Positions 35,959-44,508 of a stretch of 50,042 bases of DNA are shown one piece after another; positions within the stretch are counted from its first letter, which is position 1, and every line of letters begins with the position of its first letter. The notes under the pieces are model-generated. The model searched no databases and was not told where the DNA came from. It saw only the letters and a list, made by a program, of their open reading frames with translations. The position numbers were made by a program, and so were the translations under genes. Origin of the DNA: Bacteroidota bacterium (GTDB taxonomy: Bacteria; Bacteroidota; Bacteroidia; Sphingobacteriales; Sphingobacteriaceae); the NCBI GenBank assembly GCA_023427985.1, contig JAEYZM010000013.1:1-50042 (forward strand), in the 5' to 3' direction.

Positions 35959-38415
35959 ATGTTATTGGACAAACAAATAGATGGATACAGCATTGGCTCT
36001 AAAGCAAGTCAGCTGTTTAGACTAATTGAATTGGGTGTTAATGTCCCAGATTTTTTAGTTATTCCCTATGAAACAATTTGTGAAATTAAAAAATATAAAG
36101 AATTTAAGTTGAATGACTTAGATGCTAATACATTGAATAGTTTTTTAAAGAGAATTGATTTTCCTAAGAATTCGGTAATAGTAAGATCTAGTGTTGAAGG
36201 CGAGGATGGTGAATTTCATTCTTTTTCAGGCATGATGGATTCAATCCTAAATATAAATACATATGAAGGAATAATTCAAGCGATACAATTATGTGTAAAT
36301 AGTGCATTCTCTGAAAGGGCTTTAAAATATAGAGAGATAAATAATATTAATGCTGAAGTTAAACCAGCAGTAATTATACAATTGCATCTTAATTCTGAAA
36401 TAAGTGGTGTAATATTTACAAAAAATCCAATGTATTCATATGAGTTAGCTATACATGCTGTATTTGGACAAGCTCAAGCATTGGTTGCAGGTTTAGTAGA
36501 AGCTGACGAGTATTATTTATTAAGGAGTCATTTTAAATTACATAGAAAAACTATTAGAACGAAAGATAAAGCACATTATTTACTCAAAGATGAAATTGTA
36601 AATCATGTCTTGTCAGAAGATTTGAGAGATTCTGAAACAATAAATAATCAATTATTAGAAGAATTGTATACTACAGCTTTAAAACTAGAATCAAGCATTG
36701 GAACTAGTTTAGATATTGAATTCGTATATTTTGAAAACACTCTATTTATTGTACAGGCTAGGCCTATCACTCAAGAAATTAAAGATTTTGTAGTCTTAGA
36801 TAATTCTAATATTCAGGAGAGTTATAACGGTGTAGTTACTCCACTTACTTTTAGTTTTGCTCAAAGAGCTTATGCAACTGTTTATCTACAAACAATGAGA
36901 GCACTAAATCTTCCAGAAAAAACCATAGAAAATCATATAGATGTTGTAAATAATCTATTATATAATTATAAGGGTAGAATTTATTATAATATTAATAATT
37001 GGTACAGAGGTTTATTATTACTTCCATCTTTTAAAAAGAATAAATCAGATATGGAAAAAATGATGGGATTAAACGAACCTGTAGATTTTATTGTTGATAA
37101 AGATTTAAATTTCTCGAGCAAAGTTAAGCTAACTCTCAATCTAATTCTCAATTTATTTAAGCTGTTTTTTGCATTTATCAAATTGAAAACCAGTATTAAG
37201 AATTTCATTCATAATTTCGAGAAATTCCATTTTGAATTTTATGAAAGTATAGTTTATAAAACTGATTTAAAAAAGTTATGGGAAATTAAATCAAGAATAG
37301 ATACAAATATCTTAAATAATTGGACTGTGCCCATCATAAATGATTTTAATGTTATGATGTTAAATGGTAGAGTAAATCGAATGCTAAAGGTTAGGGGAAT
37401 TCAAAATCCTGAGCATTACATCGCACAATATAAATTTGGTTCAGAGGATATTGCAAGCATAAAGCAAGGGGTTGAGTTAATTAAGTTAGCCAAAACAATT
37501 AAATCAAACGCTCAGGTTAAAAATATAATTTTAGAGGAGAATACTAATAGATTAAATCATATTAAAGTAATTGAATTGGAATTATATAATAAAATTATAC
37601 AATTCATACAAGACTATGGCGATAGAACTATTGGGGAGTTGAAATTGGAAACAATTACAATGAGAGTGAATGAAGATGTTTTTTTTAATTATTTAAAACC
37701 CTTTTTATTAAGTGAGCAAGTTGAAAATGAACACGTACATACCATACAAGATGATTTAATCCAACATCGTTTCATAAAGAAATTAATGTTAGCAATACAA
37801 AATCGAGAATTGTTAAGATTAAAAAGAACCCATTTATTTGGGATGTATAGGTCTATTTATCTTAAGATAGGAGAAAATCTAAAATCAGATAGTATTATAG
37901 ATTCAGAACGTGATATATTTTATTTAACGGAATCAGAAATTGAGAATCATATCATTAATAAGGAAATTAGTTTGAAATCAATTATTGAATCAAGAAAGTT
38001 AGAGGAAATTAAGAATAAAAACATACAAGTAGAGGATAGGGTGTATTTGCCTGAATCAATTTCTGAATACGTATTTGATATAAATTCAACAGATCATCTT
38101 CATGGTGAGTATTGTGCTGGTACGAAAGTCACAGCTTATGCTATCGTTATTCACGAGGTTACAGATGATCTAAATGTAGAAGGAAAGATTATAGTTGCAA
38201 ACAGAACTGATCCAGGTTGGATATCATTATTCCCAGCCGCCGCAGGTGTATTAATTGAAAAAGGCTCTTCACTTTCACACTCTGTAATTTTATTAAGAGA
38301 AATGAATAAACCCAGTATGATTAATATTAAAGGGCTATTACGATTAATTAAAAGTGGCGATTTGCTTGAAATTGATCCTTCAAATGGCTCAATTAAAATT
38401 TTGAAAAATGGATAG
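35959..38415 (+). CDS. PEP-synthase-like phosphotransferase without PEP-binding barrel
   Basis: 818 residues. N-terminal ATP-grasp-like PPDK domain (about 1-275): IGSKASQLFRL, SVIVRSSVEGEDGEFHSFSGMMDSIL, VIIQLHLNSEISGVIFTKNP and LDIEFVYFENTLFIVQARPITQE. A divergent helical middle (about 280-690) follows. The C-terminal phosphohistidine domain (about 720-818) has IIVANRTDPGWISLFPAAAGVLIEKGSSLSHSVILLREMNKP, with the likely catalytic His774. The chain ends there, so the PEP/pyruvate barrel of true PEP synthase is missing. The order ATP domain, substrate domain, His domain is that of rifampin phosphotransferase, which phosphorylates a small hydrophobic molecule. I infer an analogous small-molecule kinase. 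It overlaps the next gene by eight bases. Confidence 0.8.
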   Translation: MLLDKQIDGYSIGSKASQLFRLIELGVNVPDFLVIPYETICEIKKYKEFKLNDLDANTLNSFLKRIDFPKNSVIVRSSVEGEDGEFHSFSGMMDSILNINTYEGIIQAIQLCVNSAFSERALKYREINNINAEVKPAVIIQLHLNSEISGVIFTKNPMYSYELAIHAVFGQAQALVAGLVEADEYYLLRSHFKLHRKTIRTKDKAHYLLKDEIVNHVLSEDLRDSETINNQLLEELYTTALKLESSIGTSLDIEFVYFENTLFIVQARPITQEIKDFVVLDNSNIQESYNGVVTPLTFSFAQRAYATVYLQTMRALNLPEKTIENHIDVVNNLLYNYKGRIYYNINNWYRGLLLLPSFKKNKSDMEKMMGLNEPVDFIVDKDLNFSSKVKLTLNLILNLFKLFFAFIKLKTSIKNFIHNFEKFHFEFYESIVYKTDLKKLWEIKSRIDTNILNNWTVPIINDFNVMMLNGRVNRMLKVRGIQNPEHYIAQYKFGSEDIASIKQGVELIKLAKTIKSNAQVKNIILEENTNRLNHIKVIELELYNKIIQFIQDYGDRTIGELKLETITMRVNEDVFFNYLKPFLLSEQVENEHVHTIQDDLIQHRFIKKLMLAIQNRELLRLKRTHLFGMYRSIYLKIGENLKSDSIIDSERDIFYLTESEIENHIINKEISLKSIIESRKLEEIKNKNIQVEDRVYLPESISEYVFDINSTDHLHGEYCAGTKVTAYAIVIHEVTDDLNVEGKIIVANRTDPGWISLFPAAAGVLIEKGSSLSHSVILLREMNKPSMINIKGLLRLIKSGDLLEIDPSNGSIKILKNG

Positions 38416-39502
38416 TATAAAAATTATTGGAAATAATTTACCAGAGTCATTTGTTAGAATTCAATCTGAAATTTATAGAAATGAAAAAGTTACAGGCAAT
38501 GATGATCTTACTCTAGATGAAGAAACAATCATATCCGAATTAAACAAAGTCAATAAAATTATTCAAAATTTTACTGAGGACAATGAAATTGTATTGTATA
38601 CAGATCATAGTAGCTATAGGTTCATTGGGATTTTTAATACTAATACTAGTTCATGCTTATTGGGTTTTTTTGAATCAATGAATAATTCAAGTGTAGACCA
38701 TGCAATACAAAAGATCAAAAAAGATTGTTTAGATAGGGGAATGATTGAAATTATTGGCCCCATAAATTTCAATACTTATCTACCTTATAGATTAAGGTTG
38801 AATAATCCTGTTTGGGGAAGGTTTGATTCTGAACCATACAATCCATTATATTATAATGAAATTTTTACTCGTAATAAATTTGAAATTGTGCAGCAATATG
38901 AAAGTAGATTAATTAAAAAAGAAAACATAAAAGATGTATACATTAACAAGAAAGAATTATTAGAAGCATTGAAACAAATACCTTATAATTTTATACCTAT
39001 AAATAAGGAATTTTGGAGAAATAATACATATGAAATTTTCGAATTAATTCATTTGATATTTTCAGGAAATCCATTTTATAAATCAATCAGTTTTAGTCAG
39101 TTTAATTTATTGTTCGGTGAGGATTATTTAAATAGGTTGTGTCCACTTTCTTCAGTAATATTTCAAGATAAAATTACTCAAGAACTTGCAGGTATTAGTT
39201 TGTGTATGCCAAATTATGAAAGTTTAAATCTAAAAAATCAAAAGCCCAATTTTACTGAACACTTTGCATTGCTAAATAACAAAACATTACTTGCTAAATC
39301 CGTAGGTGTTCATCCAAAATACAGATCATTAGGATTAATGAATTATTTAGGTGCATATGGAATGATGTCATTCCATGAATATTACGATGAAGTTTTGTTT
39401 TGTACCATGAGGTCAGATAACCCATCGCTAAAATTTAGCGATCCTTTTAAATACGAAAAAGCTACCTATGCATTATATTCTTGTGATTTAACTAAAATAT
39501 AA
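38408..39502 (+). CDS. GNAT-fold acyltransferase-like protein
   Basis: 364 residues. The acyl-CoA loop appears in LAKSVGVHPKYRSLGLMNYLGAYGM (R/K-x-x-G-x-x pattern) near residue 300. An upstream segment, MIEIIGPINFNTYLPYRLRLNNPVWGRFDSEPYNPLYYNEIFTRNKFEI, matches the GPxNF...YNPxYY pattern of long two-domain GNAT-like proteins (YghO-like), whose acceptors are unknown. An N-acyl transfer to a small amine is the natural guess, and an amine donor step is present in the cluster (DUF3419). The ATG lies inside the end of the phosphotransferase gene (8-base overlap). The stop overlaps the converging kinase gene by 37 bases. Confidence 0.65.
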   Translation: MDSIKIIGNNLPESFVRIQSEIYRNEKVTGNDDLTLDEETIISELNKVNKIIQNFTEDNEIVLYTDHSSYRFIGIFNTNTSSCLLGFFESMNNSSVDHAIQKIKKDCLDRGMIEIIGPINFNTYLPYRLRLNNPVWGRFDSEPYNPLYYNEIFTRNKFEIVQQYESRLIKKENIKDVYINKKELLEALKQIPYNFIPINKEFWRNNTYEIFELIHLIFSGNPFYKSISFSQFNLLFGEDYLNRLCPLSSVIFQDKITQELAGISLCMPNYESLNLKNQKPNFTEHFALLNNKTLLAKSVGVHPKYRSLGLMNYLGAYGMMSFHEYYDEVLFCTMRSDNPSLKFSDPFKYEKATYALYSCDLTKI

Positions 39503-40644
39503 TTCAATATTTTTTCATAATTTTTCACCAAATGTGGGATGAATGGATAATTGCTAACACTATGAGCCATCATATACATACCCAATCTATGCAATCCGAA
39601 ATCGTATGCAGATAATAGAGCTGTATTGTAATATTCATGAATTGTTATAGAGTCATCTAGTTTCTCAGTAATTGAATGATATAGATTATTAAAGAAATCA
39701 TCAATTTGTTTCTCGTTAATTGTACTAGAAGTAAAGCTTAGAAATTCTATTAGATCATATACTGGGAAATATTCAAAAGCTAATTCCCAATCGTATATAC
39801 ATATTCTTAGTTCACCCTCATTTTTTTTAAAGAAGGCATTGCGGGGATTGAAATCATTATGGATAATCGATTTTGGAAGATGTTTTGTTTTTGAATATAA
39901 TTGAATGAAATTTGTGATGCCAAATTTTAATTTATTACACAGATCAGAATTGTATAATTCAGGGAAGTTAATACTTGCATTATTTAGCAGAGAGTGCCAA
40001 CATGGTATTAGCTTTTCAATTTGATTAATATCTCTGGAGTCATTATAGAGTTCAGTATACCATTTCGTGTTATTATAATTTACTTCAGTCCATTTAATGA
40101 TTGCACTGATTCCTAGGTTGATTTTTTCATAATCCCAGCTTTGTGTATCCATTACTGAATTTAACATAATAGGATTCTCGAAATACTCCATTAAGATTAT
40201 GTATAAATTATTTTTTTCATTTACGTAATACCCAAATATTTCTGGGAAAAAGTCAAAATTATATGTTTTGTAAATATTTATTTCTTTGTCGTGTGTATTT
40301 TGGAATCCAGTAATTTCTTTTACAGGGTGATAGTTTTTATATAGTTCTTCCGAACATAAGTTTGAAAGGCCCGCTAGCATATCTGAAATCGCACGACCAT
40401 GAGGTTTTACTTTCATGACCATCTTTTTCTTAAATTTAGTTTGGTCTATTGAATAATCAACTTCTATACCATAATGTCCTATGAATTCATCTGAGCTAGC
40501 TGACGTTAGTGTTACTAAAATACTTGCTGAATTATCTATTTCAAATCGCTTAACTGCTTCAATAGAGACTACTTCCCCCTTAAATCGAGCGTTCATTATC
40601 TCTGAAATGAATTCTTTTGTGAAATAATATTCTTTATTATTCAT
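39466..40644 (-). CDS. APH/choline-kinase-like phosphotransferase
   Basis: 392 residues. The Brenner motif IIHNDFNPRNAFFKKNEGELRICIYDWELAFEYFPVYDL (catalytic Asp in HND, Mg ligand Asp in DWE) places it in the aminoglycoside/choline/homoserine kinase superfamily (PF01636-like). The N-terminal lobe has VILMEYF-like hinge residues (LYIILMEYFENPIML). The substrate is unknown: an amino or hydroxy group of the cluster's intermediate is a reasonable guess; aminoglycoside resistance is less likely in this context. The start overlaps the DUF3419 gene by eight bases and the end overlaps the GNAT gene by 37 bases. Confidence 0.78.
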   Translation of the reverse strand: MNNKEYYFTKEFISEIMNARFKGEVVSIEAVKRFEIDNSASILVTLTSASSDEFIGHYGIEVDYSIDQTKFKKKMVMKVKPHGRAISDMLAGLSNLCSEELYKNYHPVKEITGFQNTHDKEINIYKTYNFDFFPEIFGYYVNEKNNLYIILMEYFENPIMLNSVMDTQSWDYEKINLGISAIIKWTEVNYNNTKWYTELYNDSRDINQIEKLIPCWHSLLNNASINFPELYNSDLCNKLKFGITNFIQLYSKTKHLPKSIIHNDFNPRNAFFKKNEGELRICIYDWELAFEYFPVYDLIEFLSFTSSTINEKQIDDFFNNLYHSITEKLDDSITIHEYYNTALLSAYDFGLHRLGMYMMAHSVSNYPFIPHLVKNYEKILNYILVKSQEYNA

Positions 40645-41731
40645 AATTAAATCTTATATGGTTAACATTTTTGAAATAAAAACAGGATTCATTTTTAGTA
40701 AGAACTTCAGATTTATCAAGCTTGGTTATTTCATTGTTTTGAATATCTAATTGTTGATTATGTAATAAATTCCAATATACTATATCTAGATCTTTTCTAC
40801 TTAGTTCTGATTTTGTTTTTATTTGTAATATAGAATCATCGAAATCTTCTTTACTGGTGTATTCGAATATATTTGAAAACGAACATTTATCGATATTTGC
40901 AATATTATCAATCAGACAATCTACTGCATCATTTTCTATAATTTCAATCTTTTCAATATTCTCTTTTAAATAATTAAAATTTTCTTCCTTATAACATGGT
41001 GGTAAAGTTTCCGAGTTAATGTAATTTAGTCCATAAAAGAAAAATTGCATATAGAAATTATTTTTTAACAATCTACAACTTGAGAAATAGATAAATCGAT
41101 TTAAGAATGCAGAATCACCTTTCTCATCGGCATATTTAAATAATTTTGGATCTCTACCCTTACTTAAATTATAGTCGCTATAATGTGTTTTAAATTTTTC
41201 GCAGAAATCTGTAGTGCTAGTTAATGTATTTAGAGTTATAATTTGTTGTTCAATAGTATCTGAATCTAACATTTTTTTTAACAGGTTCTCTTCTTTTTCA
41301 TTTAAGTTATTTCTAAAACTTAAAATATATTGTTCTAATTGTCCACATGTTAATAATCCTGAATTATTCTCTTTGAAAAAATCAATCCACATATCACAAT
41401 CTTCAATATTATATTTTCGTAAATAAGTGCCAACTTCTTTAAAATCAGACTTTTTTAGCCCTAGAATCTTTGAATAAGTATCATAGTCCGAGTATTTAAT
41501 AAGATTTATCTTTAATCGTAATAGTTTATTCTGGAAAGGATTTATATCTACTGCAAGTATTTTAGAAGGATTTTTCAATAATGCATTGAACACATTGCAT
41601 CCTGCTGAACTAATAATTAAGAGTGTATCTTCATTAGTAATATCAAGGGCATTGTACATACTATTATAGTCTTCCCATACTATTGAATATCTAATTCTGT
41701 CTAATTCTATTTTTTTAAATTCTGACTTCAT
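40637..41731 (-). CDS. DUF3419/BtaA-like SAM aminocarboxypropyl transferase
   Basis: 364 residues. The family hallmark is near the N-terminus: IRYSIVWEDYNSMYNALDIT, then DTLLIISSAGCNVFNALLKNPSKILAVDINPFQNKLLRLKINLIK, a Rossmann-like SAM site with acidic VDIN. In BtaA this domain moves the 3-amino-3-carboxypropyl group of SAM to diacylglycerol in betaine-lipid synthesis. Here no BtaB methyltransferase gene is present, and the rest of the protein diverges (long Asn/Lys-rich sequence), so the acceptor may differ. The start overlaps the ligase gene by 17 bases, and the stop overlaps the kinase gene by eight: one translation-coupled unit. Confidence 0.78.
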   Translation of the reverse strand: MKSEFKKIELDRIRYSIVWEDYNSMYNALDITNEDTLLIISSAGCNVFNALLKNPSKILAVDINPFQNKLLRLKINLIKYSDYDTYSKILGLKKSDFKEVGTYLRKYNIEDCDMWIDFFKENNSGLLTCGQLEQYILSFRNNLNEKEENLLKKMLDSDTIEQQIITLNTLTSTTDFCEKFKTHYSDYNLSKGRDPKLFKYADEKGDSAFLNRFIYFSSCRLLKNNFYMQFFFYGLNYINSETLPPCYKEENFNYLKENIEKIEIIENDAVDCLIDNIANIDKCSFSNIFEYTSKEDFDDSILQIKTKSELSRKDLDIVYWNLLHNQQLDIQNNEITKLDKSEVLTKNESCFYFKNVNHIRFNYE

Positions 41732-43133
41732 CTAATTTATTATACAATGTTTTTGATAACTGTCTATTATCCTTTATGATTTTTGCATATACAATTCTGA
41801 CATTAAATTGAATATTGAAATTAATGAATAATACCATTTCAATATCTTGTTTAGACAGTTTTGATTCGGTATATATTATTAATAGGTTATTTTTGATAAT
41901 AACTGCAAACTCTGATTGGAAATTGTTGATTAATACATGCTCTATACATAAATGCTGGTATTGATGATAGAATTCCGTATTACCTTTTCTTGCAGTTATA
42001 TATAATTCATTTTTATATAGATAACCCCAATCACCTGTTTTTAAGTATTCTTGATTGGTATTCTTCACATGCCTACCAATTACACAAATCTCTCCTATAG
42101 TTAATTTATTACCTAAGATTTCTACATTCTTTGTTTCACTGAATTTTATTTGAATAAACTCGTGTATTTGACCAACACAATATCCCATTAATGTAGGCTT
42201 AGTTTCTTCTAGGTAAATTTTATTAACACTTATTGGTTCAGATTCAGTAGAACCATAAATTATATTGATTTCTGCATTTGGAAAAATATTTGATATTCTG
42301 TCAATAAGTCGATTGTCTATTGGAGATCCTCCGATTCCAATCGCTTTAACATCTTTAAATTTTTTATCAGAGTTGTTCTTAGATAATTCATTGAAGAAAA
42401 ATTTATTTCCAGTTATACTTTCTATTTTATGTTGTATAATTTGATTGAATATTTTTTCAGGTTTTAAGTTTAATAAGTCAAATTTTCTTATATCAGGAAT
42501 AACACATGTTCTATTTTCGTATAAATTGTATAACAGAACATTTGGGAATATTGATAAATCTGTATATGATTTATATTTATCAAAACTTTTGTTAATTGCT
42601 TCAACTTGATTAATTAAAAGTTGGTGCGACCGATCTATGCATTTTACCTCTCCTGAACTACCTGAACTGAAACTATATAATGCTATATGTTGGTTTTCTA
42701 CATTATTAATTGCACTACTAATTGTACTTTGAAAGTCTTTTGATAAATTATTAATATGGAGTGCTGTAATATTATATAAACTTAATAGATTCTTTAAGAA
42801 AAAATTATTACTAAAAAAGTAGCTAACATTTTTTTCTTTTAGAATCTTTATAAGTCTAAAAAATCTAAGGTGTTTGGGATAAAACATTATGGGATTTCCA
42901 TTTGCTATGCAAGAAATGATTAAAGCAATGGTGTTTTCGTTTAAGTTTTCAGCAATTATTACACTCTCATATTTTTGAGGTAATTTTTGCCTATATTCTA
43001 TTACTTTGTTTAATAAAACTTTAGAACTTGTATAACTATCATCTGGCCAGATAATTATTTTTTTATCAGCATTAGCTGATAAATTTTCCAAAATTTTATT
43101 TGCAAAGTTCAATATCAAAAAAAAATGTGCCAT
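41715..43133 (-). CDS. AMP-forming acyl/aryl ligase
   Basis: 472 residues of the ANL superfamily. Motifs: A3-like YSFSSGSSGEVKCIDRSH (Ser/Thr-Gly P-loop with conserved Lys), A5-like IYGSTESEPIS, A7 YLKTGDWGYL, A8-like ITARKGNTEF and near the C-terminus RQLSKTLYNKLDEVRI with a candidate A10 Lys. The YGSTESEPIS form recalls OleC-type ligases and fatty-acyl-AMP ligases, though no OleA, OleB or OleD gene lies nearby. There is no carrier domain. It probably activates a carboxylic acid as AMP ester for another cluster enzyme. It is the first gene of the minus-strand operon, 69 bases downstream of fabI. Confidence 0.8.
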   Translation of the reverse strand: MAHFFLILNFANKILENLSANADKKIIIWPDDSYTSSKVLLNKVIEYRQKLPQKYESVIIAENLNENTIALIISCIANGNPIMFYPKHLRFFRLIKILKEKNVSYFFSNNFFLKNLLSLYNITALHINNLSKDFQSTISSAINNVENQHIALYSFSSGSSGEVKCIDRSHQLLINQVEAINKSFDKYKSYTDLSIFPNVLLYNLYENRTCVIPDIRKFDLLNLKPEKIFNQIIQHKIESITGNKFFFNELSKNNSDKKFKDVKAIGIGGSPIDNRLIDRISNIFPNAEINIIYGSTESEPISVNKIYLEETKPTLMGYCVGQIHEFIQIKFSETKNVEILGNKLTIGEICVIGRHVKNTNQEYLKTGDWGYLYKNELYITARKGNTEFYHQYQHLCIEHVLINNFQSEFAVIIKNNLLIIYTESKLSKQDIEMVLFINFNIQFNVRIVYAKIIKDNRQLSKTLYNKLDEVRI

Positions 43134-43202
43134 TAATTATAGCACATTTCGTTTGAATTACAAAATAATTCTAATTTAATTCTGGAATTTTATTGTATTT
43201 TA

Positions 43203-44015
43203 TTATTTACTTAAAGCTTCTACTACTTCTGGACTTACTCCTGTAAATGAGAATCCTCCATCGTGGAATAAATTCTGCATTGTTACCATTCTAGTTAAAT
43301 CCGAGAACATGCTGATGCAATAGTCCGCACATTGGTCTGCGCTTGCATTACCCAGTGGCGACATTTTATCGGCATAGGTATAAAATCCATCAAAACCTTT
43401 TACGCCAGAACCAGCCGTTGTATACGTTGGCGATTGTGAAATTGAATTTACACGCACATGACGATGTTTACCATAGTGGTAACCGAAACTTCTAGTAATC
43501 GATTCGAGAAGTGCTTTTGCATCGGCCATATCGTTATAATCAGGGAAAACACGTTGTGCGGCAATGTATGTTAATGCAACAACCGATCCCCAATCGTTAA
43601 TAGCATCTAGTTTCCAAGCAGTTTGTAAAACTCTGTGCAGTGACATTGCAGAAATGTCAAAACCTTTATGCATAAATTCGTGATCCGCTTCTGTATAATG
43701 TTTCCCTTTTCTCACATTCAAACTCATTCCCACCGAGTGCAAAACGAAATCGATTTTACCGCCCAATACATCCATCGACTTAGTAAATAAATTATTTAAA
43801 TCGTCCATGTTCGTAACATCTGCGGGAATAATTTCGGCATTACATTCCTCCGCAAGTTTATTAATTTCACCCATTCTCAATGCAATTGGTGCATTCGTTA
43901 AAGTGATTTTTGCTCCCTCTTGATGAGCTCTTTGAGCTACTTTCCAAGCGATAGAACTTTCGTTTAATGCCCCAAAGATGATTCCTCTTTTTCCGGCTAA
44001 TAGATTATGCGACAT
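43203..44015 (-). CDS. fabI: Enoyl-[acyl-carrier-protein] reductase, FabI type
   Basis: 270 residues. NADH-dependent last step of fatty-acid elongation. Cofactor site GIIFGALNESSIAWKVA (GxxxxxSxA pattern of FabI), then the catalytic YNDMADAKALLES (Tyr-x6-Lys) and the loop SPTYTTAGSGVKGFDGF. FabI lies immediately upstream of the AMP-ligase gene on the same strand. Its base composition resembles the core genome rather than the island, so it most likely is the right-hand border and not part of the cluster, although acyl chains made through it could feed the cluster. Confidence 0.95.
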   Translation of the reverse strand: MSHNLLAGKRGIIFGALNESSIAWKVAQRAHQEGAKITLTNAPIALRMGEINKLAEECNAEIIPADVTNMDDLNNLFTKSMDVLGGKIDFVLHSVGMSLNVRKGKHYTEADHEFMHKGFDISAMSLHRVLQTAWKLDAINDWGSVVALTYIAAQRVFPDYNDMADAKALLESITRSFGYHYGKHRHVRVNSISQSPTYTTAGSGVKGFDGFYTYADKMSPLGNASADQCADYCISMFSDLTRMVTMQNLFHDGGFSFTGVSPEVVEALSK

Positions 44016-44071
44016 AAATTTTGTATTTATTGGGTAAATATAAATAAATCTAAAGAATTGAAAACCTAAAA

Positions 44072-44386
44072 TTAATCCTCGTAGTAAACTGCTGTACCAC
44101 TTGCCGTTACCATTAACATATTGTTGATGGTTTCGTAATCTAGGTCAATGCCAATTACCGCATTTGCACCTAGTCTTAATGCTTGATCTTGCATTTCTTT
44201 TATGGCGATGTCTTTCGCTTGGCGCAATGCCTCTTCATAAGAGCCAGATCTGCCACCTACAATATCTCTAATTGATGCAAAAATATCTCTAAAAATATTC
44301 GCACCTAAAATTGCTTCGCCAGAAACTAATCCAGCATACTTTGTGATTTTTTTACCTTCAATGGTGTTGGTTGTTGATAGTATCAT
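44072..44386 (-). CDS. YbjQ/DUF74 family protein
   Basis: 104 residues, full-length family member: TTNTIEGKKITKYAGLVSGEAILGANIFRDIFASIRDIVGGRSGSYEEALRQAKDIAIKEMQDQALRLGANAVIGIDLDYETI. The family forms a pentamer and is labelled a heavy-metal-binding domain by some databases, but no conserved metal ligands are obvious here. Function unknown. It stands between fabI and recN with gaps of 56 and 122 bases; the latter includes a TATTTTCTATTTCCCATTTTC phrase like the GAAAATA repeats. Confidence 0.85.
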   Translation of the reverse strand: MILSTTNTIEGKKITKYAGLVSGEAILGANIFRDIFASIRDIVGGRSGSYEEALRQAKDIAIKEMQDQALRLGANAVIGIDLDYETINNMLMVTASGTAVYYED

Positions 44387-44508
44387 GATTTTATATAAAT
44401 ATTAGTTATTATGTTAATTGAAAAATAGGTATATTTTGGTATACCTAACTCCTATATATACTTAATTCCTCAATAACTATTTTCTATTTCCCATTTTCTT
44501 AGACTCAA

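Larger units (their letters stand above)
32845..43133. other. AT-rich seven-gene island: candidate lipid/amphiphile biosynthesis cluster
   Basis: Seven genes, seen in two converging operons plus a divergent transporter, between the clpC terminator and fabI. Base composition is visibly lower in G+C than the flanks: by hand count the 60 bases at 36961 have 10 G/C, against 27 in the 60 bases at 31201 inside clpC. Products: RND transporter, UbiA prenyltransferase, PEP-synthase-like phosphotransferase, GNAT acyltransferase, APH-type kinase, DUF3419 aminocarboxypropyl transferase and AMP-forming ligase. No integrase, tRNA or direct repeat marks the ends. The composition and gene content suggest horizontal acquisition; the pathway is inferred. 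Confidence 0.65.

Noticed and set aside
35959..38415. Phosphoenolpyruvate synthase of central metabolism
   Set aside because: The PEP/pyruvate barrel after the His domain is missing and the context is not metabolic.
39466..40644. Aminoglycoside resistance kinase
   Set aside because: The superfamily motifs are shared with many small-molecule kinases, and it sits in a biosynthetic operon.
43134..43202. Terminator between fabI and the AMP-ligase gene
   Set aside because: Only AT-rich sequence, with no convincing stem; read-through from fabI cannot be excluded.
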